Source: Emiliania huxleyi CCMP1516
Taxonomy: Eukaryota; Haptophyta; Isochrysidales; Noelaerhabdaceae
Assembly: GCF_000372725.1 (NCBI RefSeq)
Contig: NW_005198017.1
Location: 172,286-236,285 of the forward strand
Direction of reading: 5' to 3'
DNA length: 64,000 bases
Shown: in pieces, positions 9,906 to 19,786 of the stretch
How positions within the stretch are numbered: the first letter of the stretch is position 1
Layout: each line of letters begins with the position of its first letter
Notes under the pieces: generated by a model
Databases searched by the model: none
Seen by the model: the letters and a program-made list of their open reading frames with translations, nothing else
What the model was told of the DNA's origin: nothing
Program-made: the position numbers and the translations under genes

Positions 9906-11711
9906 TGGCCTGTGCTGCGTCCGTCTCGGACGTTCAAGCGGCGCCAGCCAGCGGCTCGGCCGCGCATCCTTCACACACGCCGCCACAACCGAGATGAGCG
10001 GGCCCAGTGTCGAGCCTTGATGTGAGCTGCATGTGCGCGGCGGCCGTGGCGACAGCAGGTCCACCAGACGGACCTTAAAGCTTGCCGTCGGCGTGCTGTC
10101 GTGGCGAGAGCGCGAGACAGCTGCAGAGGAGCCGAGTGCAGTGGCGAGCCAGAGGCTACCTGGGTCACCAAGTGGTGGTTCTTGCCCATTCTGAGCAGGG
10201 CTGTGCTTTGGTGGGGTTGTGCTTGAGCGTGTGTGAAGTGGGAGTGCGTGCCGGCGGTGTCTGTGGGTGAAACAGGCGTGTGTGAGGCCGTAAGAGCCGT
10301 GGTATGAGCCAGAGTGGGATTCATCACCCAAAATAAGGGCGGTTTGGGACAGCTCAGGCTTGATACTGATGGGCCTTGGCCAGGAGAGAGACAGAGAAGG
10401 CGAGGTGGTGAGCTGGGAAGCCGCTTTGTCTGCACCTGGACGTGTCGCGATGAAAAGTGCCAAGAAGCGCCTTTTGCGGCTATTGCTCAAAACCTTTGGA
10501 GAGAAGGCCTACACATTATGACTGCATCCATGCGTCTGGTGCATGAGGGCTGTGGATCGGGACATTTCACGGTCGGTGGCGCCGACAATGACCTCCGTAA
10601 AGCCCTCACAATCGCTCGGCACGGGCCACCGGGAGTGCTCTCGAGCGCCTACACCGGAGCATCACGAGCCGGTGTGAGCTTGAAGACCCGAGATAAGTGC
10701 GGTCTGGGACAGCTCAGGCTTGCTACTGATGGGCCTGGGCCAGGAGAGCGACAGAGAGGGCGAGGTGGTGACCTGAGAGCAGGAAATAGCGCTTCGTGGC
10801 ACGTGCTTCGCGACAAGGTCACACGCGGACGCTCCAGCCTCTCAGCTCACCACCTCGCCTTCTCTGTCGCTCTCCTGGCCCATGCCCATCAGTAGCACGC
10901 CTGAGCCGTCCCAGACCGCACTTACCTTGGGTCTGCAAGCTCACACCGGCTCGTGATGCCACGGAGAGGGCTCGAGATTGTCTCCGGTGGACCCCTTGCC
11001 GAGCGGTTGCGAGGCATTCCGGAGGTCATTATCGGCGCCACCGACCGTGATATGTCCCGACCCGCGGCCCTCATGCACCAGAGACGCATGGATGCAGTCA
11101 TAATAGGTAGGCCTTGTCTCCCGAACTTTTGAGCAATAGCCGCAAATAGTACTTTTCGGCAGTTCATCACGACACGTCCAGGTGCAGACAAAGCGGCTTC
11201 CCAGCTCACCATCTCGCCTTCTCTGTCGCTTTCCTGGCCAAGGCCCATCAGTATCAAGCCTGAGCTGTCCCAAACCGTCCTTATTTTGGGTGATGAAGCC
11301 CACTCTGGCTCATACCATGGCTCTTACGGCCTCACACACGCCCGTTTCACCCACAGACACCGCCGGCACGCACTCCCACTTCACACACGCTCAAGCACAA
11401 CCCCACCAAAGCACAGCCCTGCTCAGAATGGGTAAGGGCTACCACTTGGTGACCCAGGTAGCCTCTGGCTCGCCACTGCACTCGGCTCCTCTGCAGCTGT
11501 CTCGCGCTCTCGCCACGACAGCACGCCGACGGCAAGCTTTGAGGTCCGTCTGGTGGACCTGCTGTGGCCACAGCCGCCCCTCACATGCAGCTCGCACCAG
11601 ACCTCGACACTGGGCCCGCTCATCCCGGTCGTGGCGGCGTGTGTGAAGGATGCGCGGCCGAGCCGCTGGCTGGCGCCGCTTGAACGTCCGAGACGGACGC
11701 AGCACAGGCCA
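9906..11711. repeat. 1.8-kb near-perfect palindrome (fold-back structure)
   Basis: The left arm (from 9906) and right arm (to 11711) are reverse complements over roughly 860-900 bp each, with scattered substitutions and small indels; the centre is near 10808. Matching blocks include 9909-10017 with 11600-11708 and 10040-10400 with about 11220-11580. The core (about 10640-10980) also pairs. Open frames inside follow both strands as mirror images and show no recognisable domain. It could be a fold-back transposon or an inverted duplication of a repeat. Confidence 0.85.
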
Positions 11712-12449
11712 TCGCTCAAACAATCGGCCGGTGCTAGGGCCGCCGCAGTCGCCGGTGGGCCCACGGCGATGGGCCTGGTCGATTTCAGCCGACGGGAGGG
11801 CAGCAGGGCCGCGTGCGGGGCCTGCGCTAGGATTGCCCCGTCGTGCGCACGGTGTCCCCACTGTAGGTGGACAGGCTTTATTGTGCCGCACTTTTTGTTT
11901 GCCTTGCGCCTCTCGAAATGTTTGCCTCGCTTCTGGCGGGATGTCATGCGCCTCTCCCACCCTCGCCGCCCGAACGTGGATATCGCGCCGGAGGCGGCTG
12001 CCAGAAGAATTCTTTGGACAAGCCTCTCTCACAGCACACTGGCACGAGGGTGAACCCCCTGCCCAGCCCCCCTCCGTGTCGCGATGCGCTCCCCGCTCCC
12101 GTTCCCCTGTGTCCCTGATCGTCCTACAAGATCCTGCTTGTGCAGGTGGGGACCCTGTCCTTCTCCCACCCCTCGTTTGGCGTGTCCGTTGTATTTATTT
12201 ATTTATTACACTGGCACGACAAGGGCGCAGCCTGGCGCGGACTGGCACACACACAGGCTCACCACCGGAGCCGCCTAAGCGACTCCGTTAAGAACGGCAA
12301 TGCACTCCGCACCATGCACAATGCCGCTCTCCCCGGCTGCCAGAAGAATTGCCGCTCGCCGAGATCGAGGTTCGCTCATAGCGACTAGCACACATGTAAA
12401 GAGTCGCAAGAAACCCGAGGAGTCACACAGTCCACCTGTGTGATGCGCG
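11712..12449. other. intergenic repeats, no gene
   Basis: No gene supported. About 12012-12055 contains CTCTCTCACAGCACACTGGCACG, repeated near 21085. About 12110-12215 (CCTGCTTGTGCAGGTGGGG...CCTCGTTTGG, then an ATTT-rich tail) matches 34945-35032 and looks like a 3' end of a short interspersed repeat. Confidence 0.55.
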
Positions 12450-12451
12450 CC

Positions 12452-12560
12452 CTGTGAGCGGGGCGGGGTGCGCACTGTGCCTCTGTGTTCGTGCGTCGCC
12501 CATCTCTCCTCTGGTACCTGGTCCTGGAGATGACTGCTCTAACCTCTATTTATTTATTAA
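12452..12560 (+). repeat. short interspersed repeat, family B, copy 1
   Basis: Begins GAGCGGGGCGGGGTGCGCACTG, contains GTTCGTGCGTCGCCCATCTCTC and ends in an ATTTATTTATT tail. Other copies are at 13110-13194 and 34411-34493. The A/T-rich simple 3' tail and the loose B-box-like GTTCG are SINE-like features (inference). Confidence 0.7.
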
Positions 12561-12630
12561 GTTCGGCTCGAGCCGCGGGCCGCGCGGCGGCGGCCGCGGC
12601 CGCGGCGTGCCGGGCGGCGGCGGCGGCGGC

Positions 12631-12744
12631 AGTGGTGGGCGAGCTTCGCGCGCGGACTGGCCCGCTCCCCCTACGACGGCGGCCCCCGCCTCGAGTCCAA
12701 CGAAGCCTCGCTCTACGAGGGCAGCGACGCCGACGAGCTCTAGA
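12631..12744 (+). pseudogene. possible orphan C-terminal exon
   Basis: After an AG at 12630-12631 one frame reads WWASFARGLARSPYDGG and then an acidic end, EGSDADEL, before a TAG stop. Composition looks more like a protein tail than the surrounding repeats. No upstream exon was found and the 5' side is a GGC/GCC-rich tract next to a SINE-like repeat, so this is probably a relic of a gene fragment. Confidence 0.2.
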
Positions 12745-12841
12745 AGCGGCCGCCGAGCCCAACCCGCGGCGCAACCCTAGCAGCGCCGCGGCCAAGGCGG
12801 CTCGCGCAGCGCCCGCGCGCTCGCGCACACGCGCGTGGGGG

Positions 12842-12941
12842 NNNNNNNNNNNNNNNNNNNNNNNNNNNNNNNNNNNNNNNNNNNNNNNNNNNNNNNNNNN
12901 NNNNNNNNNNNNNNNNNNNNNNNNNNNNNNNNNNNNNNNNN
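12842..12941. other. assembly gap (100 N)
   Basis: 100 N immediately before a long CA microsatellite, which probably caused the assembly break. Confidence 0.99.
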
Positions 12942-13109
<168 letters not shown>

Positions 13110-13194
13110 CCCTGCGAGCGGGGCGGGGTGCCGCGCGCCCTGTGCCTCGGGTTCGTGCGTCGCCCATCTCTCTCTCCGGGAGATGAAATAAATA
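13110..13194 (+). repeat. short interspersed repeat, family B, copy 2
   Basis: GCGAGCGGGGCGGGGTG ... GGTTCGTGCGTCGCCCATCTC ... with an AATAAATAAAA tail. It matches 12452-12560 and 34411-34493. Confidence 0.7.
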
Positions 13195-14045
13195 AAAACG
13201 GACACCTCTCTACTGTGAGATGGGTAAAAAGGAACAGGTCCCCGCCCGTGCGATCTTTGTGCAGGGTTCTTTGTGGGTGTGGTCGGCGACTAGCCGGGGT
13301 CGTCCTCCCGACGGTGGACTATAGCACTCTAACCGTCTTCCACATGGTCCCTCGGGTCCCTGCTGCTCCTAATCTCTTCGTACCATCCTCCTGCTGATCT
13401 CCGCAACGTCCTGCTCCCTCCCTCGTCTCGCCCTGCGCGTCTGCTCCGCCTCCCCGTCGTCTGCCCTGCGTCGTCTGGCGACGGGGGTCCTCCATAGTCG
13501 GTTGAGGTCGCCGCCCTCCTCGTGCCTCTTCCCAACATTCCCTCGGCGGCCGATGCCGTCTGCTCCGACTCCCCCGTCCCCGGGTCTGCCACCTGCTCTC
13601 GCCTGCGCTAGTTTCTGTTTCGTCATCACCGGTGTCTCTCCTCTTCTTTCTGTTCTCCTCTTCTTGTATGCTTTGTACATCGCGTCGATTGCTTTTCGCG
13701 TGAGCACCACCCTGAAGCCCGCCCAGCAGCTGTACCGCTCCCTAAGTCGAAGGAGCATCATCAGTCTCACCCACACTTCGCTCGCTGCCCACTGTCTCCG
13801 CTCCCTCCCGCTTGAGCCGCCGTCGCGGCCCTCGTTCGTCCCACTGGCTGCTGGCCTGTCCGCACGTTACCTGCGTTATCCCTCCTCCTCCGCGACTACG
13901 TGCGACTCCCTCAAGGCCGGCCGGGCCTCTTTCCACCCAGTGAAGAGCTTCCTCAGCCACTCGATGTGTTCCTCTCTCTTCATTATGCGCGCCGTAGCCT
14001 CATCATTGAGCTGGATCCACCTCTGCACCGCTCCCCGTAGCCCGC
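13195..14045. other. intergenic, possible decayed retroelement coding on minus strand
   Basis: CT-rich on the plus strand. The minus strand has a charged open frame (13369-13776) rich in Arg/Gly/Glu, similar in style to the retroelement-like frames at 51.4-52.7 kb but without clear sequence identity. I do not call a gene. Confidence 0.35.
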
Positions 14046-14440
14046 GTAGCCGTAGGGTTGCCTAACGTTAATTTGGGGCCTAACACAGTTGCGCTATTGT
14101 TGGCTGAAATCCTCAACGTTGTTCAAGTGTTCACCCCAGCCCATGCTGTTACTGTTTGTTACTGTTGTTACTGTTGTTCAGCGGCCAGCAAGCAGAAAAT
14201 GGCAAAAAACCGGGTAAAACCCGAAAATACCTGGGTTTTCCCGGGTAATTTTCGGTATTACCCGCACTGGACCCTGGAGATCGTCGTGGGTCACTGCCAG
14301 GCCTTCCTTACTGTTGTTCAGTCGGCCTAACGTTAGCTACTGTTGTTGGGGAGCCCCACTGTTGTTCTGTTGTTACTGTTAACACTAGCAACACTGTCTT
14401 CAGCTCCTAACGTTACTCGTTAGGCAACCCTTACGGTTAC
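14046..14440. mobile_element. MITE-like element with terminal inverted repeats
   Basis: About 395 bp. The ends are inverted repeats: GGGTTGCCTAACG at 14055-14067 pairs with CGTTAGGCAACCC at 14418-14430, and the flanks (GTAGCCGTA / TTACGGTTAC) extend the match with one indel. The inside contains many CTAACGTTA and GTTACTGTTGTT motifs and an inner hairpin around CCGGGTAAAACCCG ... CGGGTTTTCCCGG (14209-14262). There is no coding capacity. Superfamily uncertain. Confidence 0.7.
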
Positions 14441-14900
14441 GCTCTATCCCGTCGGGGGGGCCGCCCCTCGGCCCCACGACTATCGACTTGCAAGTTCCTC
14501 GTGACCCCGGCGCCAAGGACGAGCAAGGTCCCTCCGGCTCTTCTCCGAGAGGTCATCTACTGTACCAGTGCTGCTGCTGGCAACACCCCTCCGGGAGATG
14601 TGTCTCGGCTCTATTTTCGATTTATATATACCGGAGATTCGCTAAGGGCCCTAAGCATACTAAGCTGCGCCCTGCCGCTGCGCGCCGCGCGAACCTGCCA
14701 AATCACGTGAGTGCGCGAGAAACCCGCCGCGAGCGGGGTGATCCCTAGACGCTAGACCCTACTGCAGGAGCCGCATTGGTATGCAAAACATTATTTTAAT
14801 AACCCGCGAGCGTGGAGCTTCGCTCGCCGCAGCCCGCACCCCGTCGCTGCGCGGGATTCTCTCTCGCTCGAAAGTCGTCGAAACCATCAGCACATCATGA
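14441..14900. other. intergenic, nothing recognised
   Basis: No gene. There is an AT-rich box (ATTTATATATACC) near 14630 and an A/T stretch near 14780. This is the 3' flank of the minus-strand DusA-like gene. Confidence 0.5.
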
Positions 14901-16439
14901 TCAAACGAGCGTCCCACGCGGCCGGAGGGCGGCGCGTGCGGCGGCGGCGGCGAGGGCCAGAGTGAGGGCGGCGACCGCCGCGGAGTTCCAGTCCCACGGC
15001 CTTGCCGCCATCGCCATCGTCGCCGGCGCGCTGTCTGCGTGGGCGGGAGCGCGCTTCTCCTTCTGCCGCGCGCCCGCGCTGCTCCGCTGCGGCCGCTCGT
15101 CGCCGTGGCTGCCCCCGCCGGCGAGGCCGGCGCGGTGGTGGCGCTCCACCAAACAAGGCCGCTGCGGCGGCGTCGCCTCGGCCGAGAGGCTCCCGGGCCG
15201 GAAGGGCGGCGGGCGGCTGTCGAGGAGGCGTGCGAGGGCCGCGGAGCTGCGAGAGAGCTCCTCGACGCAAGCGGCGATGAGGTCGGGCACGCTGCTCGCC
15301 GCGAGGCCCTCCTTGTCCTGCAGGCGCGCGGAGACGGCCTGCTTCCACACGCGGGCCGCGGGAGTGTTGTAGAAGAGGCCGGTCAGCGGCGTGAGCAGCG
15401 AGCGTGCAGTCTGCTCCCGGCTCGTGCCCGCCCAGTTGGCCTCGGCGGCGGCGAGAGCGTACTCGGAGTAGGCGCGCAGCACCTCGCGCCGCGTCGGCGG
15501 GTCGCGCGAGCCGCAGCGCGCGCACACCCCTCCCCCCTCCCCCCACCCCTCCCCCTCCCCAAAGGCGACGCCCAGCGCGGCGCGCGACCCCGCGAACATG
15601 TACGGGTCCGCGTTGGCGCGCCGGCCGATCATGACGCCGTGCGCTCCGGCCTGCAGGAGGGCGGCGGCGTGCTCGAGCGAGCCGACGCCGCCGTTGATGG
15701 AGAAGCGCAGGTGCGGGAAGTCGTCGAGCAGCGCGAAGGCCCACTCGTGCCTCAGAGGCGGCACGGAGCGGTTCTTGGCCGTGTCGAGTCCGAGCAGCGC
15801 CGCGCGCGCGTGCACGACGAAATGGGCGACTCCGGCGGCGGCGACGAGCTCGACGAAGCGGTGGAGCGCCGCGTACGAGTCGTGCTCGTCCACGCCGAGC
15901 CGCATCTTGACGGTGACGGGCAGCGACACCGCCGCGCAGAGCGCCGCGCAGCAGGCGGCGACCGTCTCTGGCTCGCGCATGAGGCGGGCGCCAAAGCAGT
16001 TGCGCGAGCGGCCGCGCGTCTGCGCGGGGCAGCCGCAGTTGAGGTTGATCTCGTCGTACCCCTGCGCCTCGGCCAGCCGGGCGGCGCGCGCGAGCTTCTG
16101 CGGGTCCGAGCCGCCGAGCTGCAGCGTGAGCGGCCGCTCTTCGGCGCTGAAGCCGAGGACGGCGCCGAGGCCGGGCCGGCAGGCGTTGGTGTTGAGCGCA
16201 AACTCGGGCTCCGACGGCGCGTTGTACAGGATGGCGCGGTCCCAGGTCATCTCGCTCCACAGGTGCGGGCTGGCGCCCGGCGCGATGATCCGGATCAGCA
16301 TGCGGAAGTGCCGGTCGGTGACCTCAATCATCGGAGCGACGGAGAGGGCGTGCGAGCGCTCCGGGGTCGCACAGCAGGGGCAGCTGGGGGTTGGGGTCGC
16401 GGCAGCCGCAGTCTCAGTCATATCCGTCATTGAGTTCAC
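14901..16439 (-). CDS. tRNA-dihydrouridine synthase, DusA-like
   Basis: Single exon, 512 residues. An FMN-binding TIM-barrel Dus domain covers about residues 30-390: LSVAPMIEVTDRHFRMLIR near the start, LTLQLGGSDPQKLARAA, the active-site segment GYDEINLNCGCPAQ (catalytic Cys) followed by FGARLM, VTVKMRLGVD, and FSINGGVGSLEHAAALL. The spacing and the GYDEINLN-type motif match the DusA branch (U20/U20a of tRNA). The C-terminus is extended and ends with an Ala-rich hydrophobic stretch of uncertain meaning. The start is one of three close in-frame ATGs. It is divergently arranged with the GNAT gene, sharing about 136 bp. A second, Dus1-type paralogue lies at 59.1 kb. Confidence 0.9.
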   Translation of the reverse strand: MNSMTDMTETAAAATPTPSCPCCATPERSHALSVAPMIEVTDRHFRMLIRIIAPGASPHLWSEMTWDRAILYNAPSEPEFALNTNACRPGLGAVLGFSAEERPLTLQLGGSDPQKLARAARLAEAQGYDEINLNCGCPAQTRGRSRNCFGARLMREPETVAACCAALCAAVSLPVTVKMRLGVDEHDSYAALHRFVELVAAAGVAHFVVHARAALLGLDTAKNRSVPPLRHEWAFALLDDFPHLRFSINGGVGSLEHAAALLQAGAHGVMIGRRANADPYMFAGSRAALGVAFGEGEGWGEGGGVCARCGSRDPPTRREVLRAYSEYALAAAEANWAGTSREQTARSLLTPLTGLFYNTPAARVWKQAVSARLQDKEGLAASSVPDLIAACVEELSRSSAALARLLDSRPPPFRPGSLSAEATPPQRPCLVERHHRAGLAGGGSHGDERPQRSSAGARQKEKRAPAHADSAPATMAMAARPWDWNSAAVAALTLALAAAAARAALRPRGTLV

Positions 16440-16575
16440 GCGGAGTGGGGCTATACCAGGCGGCCGTCATTGTGTGGGTTAGAAAGAAGCCGCGCGCTTT
16501 CTTTTTCTGCCTGGAAACTTCGCAGTGCAAGCAGCACCGGTGCAGGATCGATCCGTCGCGTTGCCCGTTGGGGCC
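16440..16575. promoter_or_regulatory. divergent promoter region, DusA-like / GNAT
   Basis: The only sequence between two head-to-head start codons, so it must contain both core promoters and 5' leaders. It has a T/C-rich stretch (CGCTTTCTTTTTCTGCC). No classic TATA box is seen. Confidence 0.5.
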
Positions 16576-17577
16576 ATGATGGCGGCCAGGATCCGTCGGC
16601 TCGAGACGCAGCTCCAGGAGGTTGACACGGCGCTTGCCGACTCGCCCCCGCCTCCCCCGCTCGGCCGCGAGGTCAGCGGGGCGGATGTTATCGTCACCAT
16701 CGGCACCAGCGCTTTGGTGGAGCAGGTCGCGGACGTTGTCCGTCGCATCGAGGAGGTGGTCAACCAGGCGTACACGTACCGCCGCGTCTCGCGCGCGGAC
16801 GTGCGCGACCGGCTCGCAATGGGTGACGCCGGGCTCCGCGCCAACCGAGTGCTGCACCTGGCGTGGCGCGGCGATGAGCTGCTCGGCGCCTGCTCCTCGA
16901 CGTACCAGCCGCCGTGGACGCCAGAGGGCTGCGGCCACTGGGGCCTCCTCTCGGTTATTCCCGAGGCGCAGTCGACCGGCGTCGCCTCTGCGCTGGTGCG
17001 CGCCGCCGAGTTGCGGCTTGCCGCTGCGTGCGAGATGATCCAGATCGAGTACGAGTACACCCCGGGCGACGAGTACTCTGGCCGTCTGTTGCAGTGGTAC
17101 GAGGGCAAGTGCGGCTTCGAGTGCCCGTCCGGCCCTCCGAGGAACGACAGGAGGTACACGCAGTTCCGAAAGTGCTTCAAGCGCGTCGGGCCAGAGCTGT
17201 CGGCCGCCGGCCGGCATGCGCATCTGACGGCGATGCGCGCGCACATCGAGCGGGAGAAGGGGCGGCTGGAGGCGGAGGCGGAGGCGGCTGGAGGCGGAGG
17301 CGGCGACGCCTGCGAGGGCGCGCTGGTGGGGAGGAGCGTGGTGGTGTGCGGGCTGCGCAGCGCGCGGCAGCACAACAAGAGCGGCGGCGTGGTGGTGTCG
17401 TGGGACGCGGCGCGGGGCAGGTATGCGGTCCGGCTGGCCTGCGGGGAGCACCTGCTCCTCAAGGAGGAGAACCTGGAGTGTGACGAGGAAGGAGGGGAGG
17501 AGGGCGACGAGGAGAGCGACGAGGAGGGCGACGAGGAGAGCGACGAGGAGAGCGAGGAGAGCGCCAAGCCCGAGTAG
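16576..17577 (+). CDS. GNAT N-acetyltransferase with C-terminal SH3-like motif and acidic tail
   Basis: Single exon, 333 residues from ATG 16576. Residues about 60-200 resemble a GNAT fold: LHLAWRGDELLGACSST, then the acetyl-CoA motif GLLSVIPEAQSTGVASALV (Q-x-x-G-x-A form) and a conserved LLQWYEGKCGFE end. A second short module (GLRSARQHNKSGGVVVSW and GRYAVRLACGEHLLLKEENL) matches the N-G-x-x-G-x-V ... GRY-x-V-x-L ... NL motif often seen in algal and protist proteins. The tail is a run of Asp/Glu/Ser. Acetyl acceptor unknown. Coupling to a DusA-like neighbour is probably only positional. Confidence 0.75.
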   Translation: MMAARIRRLETQLQEVDTALADSPPPPPLGREVSGADVIVTIGTSALVEQVADVVRRIEEVVNQAYTYRRVSRADVRDRLAMGDAGLRANRVLHLAWRGDELLGACSSTYQPPWTPEGCGHWGLLSVIPEAQSTGVASALVRAAELRLAAACEMIQIEYEYTPGDEYSGRLLQWYEGKCGFECPSGPPRNDRRYTQFRKCFKRVGPELSAAGRHAHLTAMRAHIEREKGRLEAEAEAAGGGGGDACEGALVGRSVVVCGLRSARQHNKSGGVVVSWDAARGRYAVRLACGEHLLLKEENLECDEEGGEEGDEESDEEGDEESDEESEESAKPE

Positions 17578-18227
17578 GACCCATGCGCACCCCTCGTACA
17601 GTGCCTGTACACTATTGTACCACCCCGCACCCGTGTGAGATTCAGCTTGCGTGTGCCGGCGAGTGTGGTGTGGGGCCCTGGGCCGAGCCGTGTCCCCATG
17701 TGATTGTGGGTGTCGTCGGTGTGGGGGGATATTCCTCTATGAGCTCTCTGCACTCTGGACAGACTGGAGCGTGGGACTGGAGGGGACAGCGCAGGGACTC
17801 CAGCGTCCAGGGAGCAGGGTAACGCACGTACGGCTTTACACGTACAGGGAGCAGCAGCAGAGGGACTGTGGGCACAACGCAAGGTGCGCACCGCGACGCG
17901 CACTATACGGCGCGACATACTGTGCCGCACCAGCCACCACGAGACCGATACGTTCTCGCACACGCAGAGAGCTGAGAGGCAAGCAGCAGGGCACCGCACA
18001 CCGGTCACCGCTCCACACGAATCAAACAGAAACACCCAACGGACGCCGACGGGACGCCAAAGACGTCGTGGCACTGCTAAACACACACATCTACGGCACA
18101 ACACGTCACATCTACGTACTACTTGGCGGCCGCTCCAGGCGCTCGGTACCCCACCTTGACTCTCCCCTTCCCTCCGAAGTTCTGCTCTTCCAATCATCGA
18201 CATTTGCTCACGCCCTAGTCGTTTCGT
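17578..18227. other. intergenic, nothing recognised
   Basis: 3' flanks of two convergent genes (GNAT and J-protein). No conserved frame, repeat family or RNA gene found. Confidence 0.5.
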
Positions 18228-18710
18228 TCACCCCGCGATCCGCAAAAGGCCGCCTGGCTCGCGCCCGCGTGCTCGCAGCCCCGCGGCTCGAAGAATGTGC
18301 GTCGCCGTACCCTCCAGCGCGTCTCGTCGCACGCCAAACACATCAAAGAACATCGACGGATACGCAGCGCTGTAGAGTCTGTCCCTCTCCCACTGCCGCC
18401 GTCCGCGGCCATCCTGCTTGCAGGTGCAAAGCAGCCGCTCATACGCCTCATTGATGTCCTTGAAAGCCTGCTCCGCCTCCTCTCGATGGCAAGGGGGGTT
18501 CCGGTCCGGATGGTAGAGGAGCGCTCGCTGGCGGAACGCCGCCTTTAGCGTATTCTCACAAACTCCAGGCGCTACACCGAGGACGGAGTACGGATTTCGC
18601 TCGACAGAATAGGACGTGGACGCCATCCGAGAGTGAAGAAGAGGAGAGACGCCAGCTGCCGAGAGCGAAGAGGAGGGCGGAGCCGGCTTCCCCACGGAAG
18701 CGCCTGGCAA
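18228..18710 (-). CDS. J-domain (DnaJ-type) co-chaperone, small
   Basis: 160 residues. The J domain covers about residues 38-95: NPYSVLGVAPGVCENTLKAA, the invariant HPD in ALLYHPDRNP, and AFKDINEAYERLL. There is no G/F region or zinc domain, so this is a type III J-protein that stimulates an Hsp70 partner through HPD. A 28-residue Ser/Pro-rich lead precedes an alternative ATG (MASTSYS). Divergent with the CinA-like gene across 123 bp. Confidence 0.82.
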   Translation of the reverse strand: MPGASVGKPAPPSSSLSAAGVSPLLHSRMASTSYSVERNPYSVLGVAPGVCENTLKAAFRQRALLYHPDRNPPCHREEAEQAFKDINEAYERLLCTCKQDGRGRRQWERDRLYSAAYPSMFFDVFGVRRDALEGTATHILRAAGLRARGREPGGLLRIAG

Positions 18711-18833
18711 CTGGAGGGCCGCCCAGGCATTGTTTAGAGAAGGGTGTCCGGTCGGTCAAATGGCACCCCCAGAGGAGAAAAAGAAAAAAGCTGAAGTGCC
18801 GGCTCGGTGCCTTGGCTGCGTCTACGACAACAC
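18711..18833. promoter_or_regulatory. divergent promoter region, J-protein / CinA-like
   Basis: 123 bp between two head-to-head start codons. It contains a purine run (GAGGAGAAAAAGAAAAAAG) and no TATA box. Confidence 0.45.
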
Positions 18834-19499
18834 ATGCTCCGCCCGACGATACTGCTCTCCAGCCGCCGCTGCATCAGCACGGCTGGCTGGTCGAAACTCG
18901 AGTCCGGCGCTGCCGTCGTCATGAGTGATTTAGTCAAGCGTGGCCAGACCGTCGCCGTCGCCGAGACGACCTCTGGCGGGCTCATCTCAGCGGCGCTCTG
19001 GTCGTCGCCGCTCGGTCCGCAGGCCTTCAAAGGGTCTGGCATTCGGCTGGCCTACGGAATTAACCGCTCGGCCGATAAGGAGGGTGTCGCCAGAGCGAGA
19101 GAGCACATCGCCACCAAGATGGCGCCAGAGTTCGCAGACGTGCAGAGCCCGCGCCTTCGGGCAGTTGGGATGGGCCTGGTCTACGAGGACGGCGTCGAGC
19201 ACAGTGAGTCGGGCTCCGCGGCACATGCCCTCGAGCTGGCGCACGCGGCAAAGCTCAACCTCGGCACCGATTGGGGAATCGGCGAGTCGAGCGTGCCAGG
19301 CCCCGATCCGCACCGCAGAACCGGCCTTTTGCCTGGAATGGGATTCGTGGCTGTCGCCGGGCCGAGCCCAGAAACGACGGGCGTGCTCAAGGTGGGCCCG
19401 TCCGACGACAAGCGCAGCGTAAACATGCTGCGTTTCGCGCAGGCCGGCGTCGATTTGATGCACTGGCTCATGGAAGGAGAGTCGAAGGGCAAAGTGTGA
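18834..19499 (+). CDS. CinA C-terminal-domain protein (nicotinamide-nucleotide amidase type)
   Basis: 221 residues from ATG 18834. The start (MLRPTILLSSRRCISTAGW) is Arg/Ser-rich and looks like a mitochondrial presequence. The CinA/PncC motif is clear: VAVAETTSGGLISAALWSSP followed by an FKGSGIRLAYGI segment, and a late PGMGFVAVAGP segment. PncC-type enzymes deamidate nicotinamide mononucleotide in NAD recycling. The usual ESC-T-GG motif is ET-TSGG here, so activity is not certain. A frame without ATG extends a few codons upstream (GTG 18807). Confidence 0.75.
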   Translation: MLRPTILLSSRRCISTAGWSKLESGAAVVMSDLVKRGQTVAVAETTSGGLISAALWSSPLGPQAFKGSGIRLAYGINRSADKEGVARAREHIATKMAPEFADVQSPRLRAVGMGLVYEDGVEHSESGSAAHALELAHAAKLNLGTDWGIGESSVPGPDPHRRTGLLPGMGFVAVAGPSPETTGVLKVGPSDDKRSVNMLRFAQAGVDLMHWLMEGESKGKV

Positions 19500-19786
19500 G
19501 AGGCGATCGCGGGTGCGGGAGACCCGTCGTCGCTCTCGAGGCACGAGCGAGAGAGCGGGCGGTTGTGCTCTTCGGGGTCCATTCGGGAAAAAGGCGCGCA
19601 GCTTCCGCGCCGCGGGAATGTGGTATGTGGATGAAGAAGAGGTCTCTGATGTAACACTACACCACATTTTGTCGGCCAGCCCTGCTTATTCATTTATCCC
19701 GCACCGACATGACCCACCGGCACCGCGCGATACATACATGTACATGTGTGCATGACACACCTCGAACACATTCGGAGTTCGTACTG

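Noticed and set aside
12732..12755. GAGCTCTAGAAGCGGCCGC, resembling a cloning polylinker
   Set aside because: It lies in a continuous GC-rich genomic context and within a plausible reading frame. No other vector sequence is nearby, so chance is more likely.
13502..14065. 187-codon plus-strand ORF as a membrane protein
   Set aside because: Composition follows the CT-rich DNA, and it runs into the MITE end. No conserved pattern.
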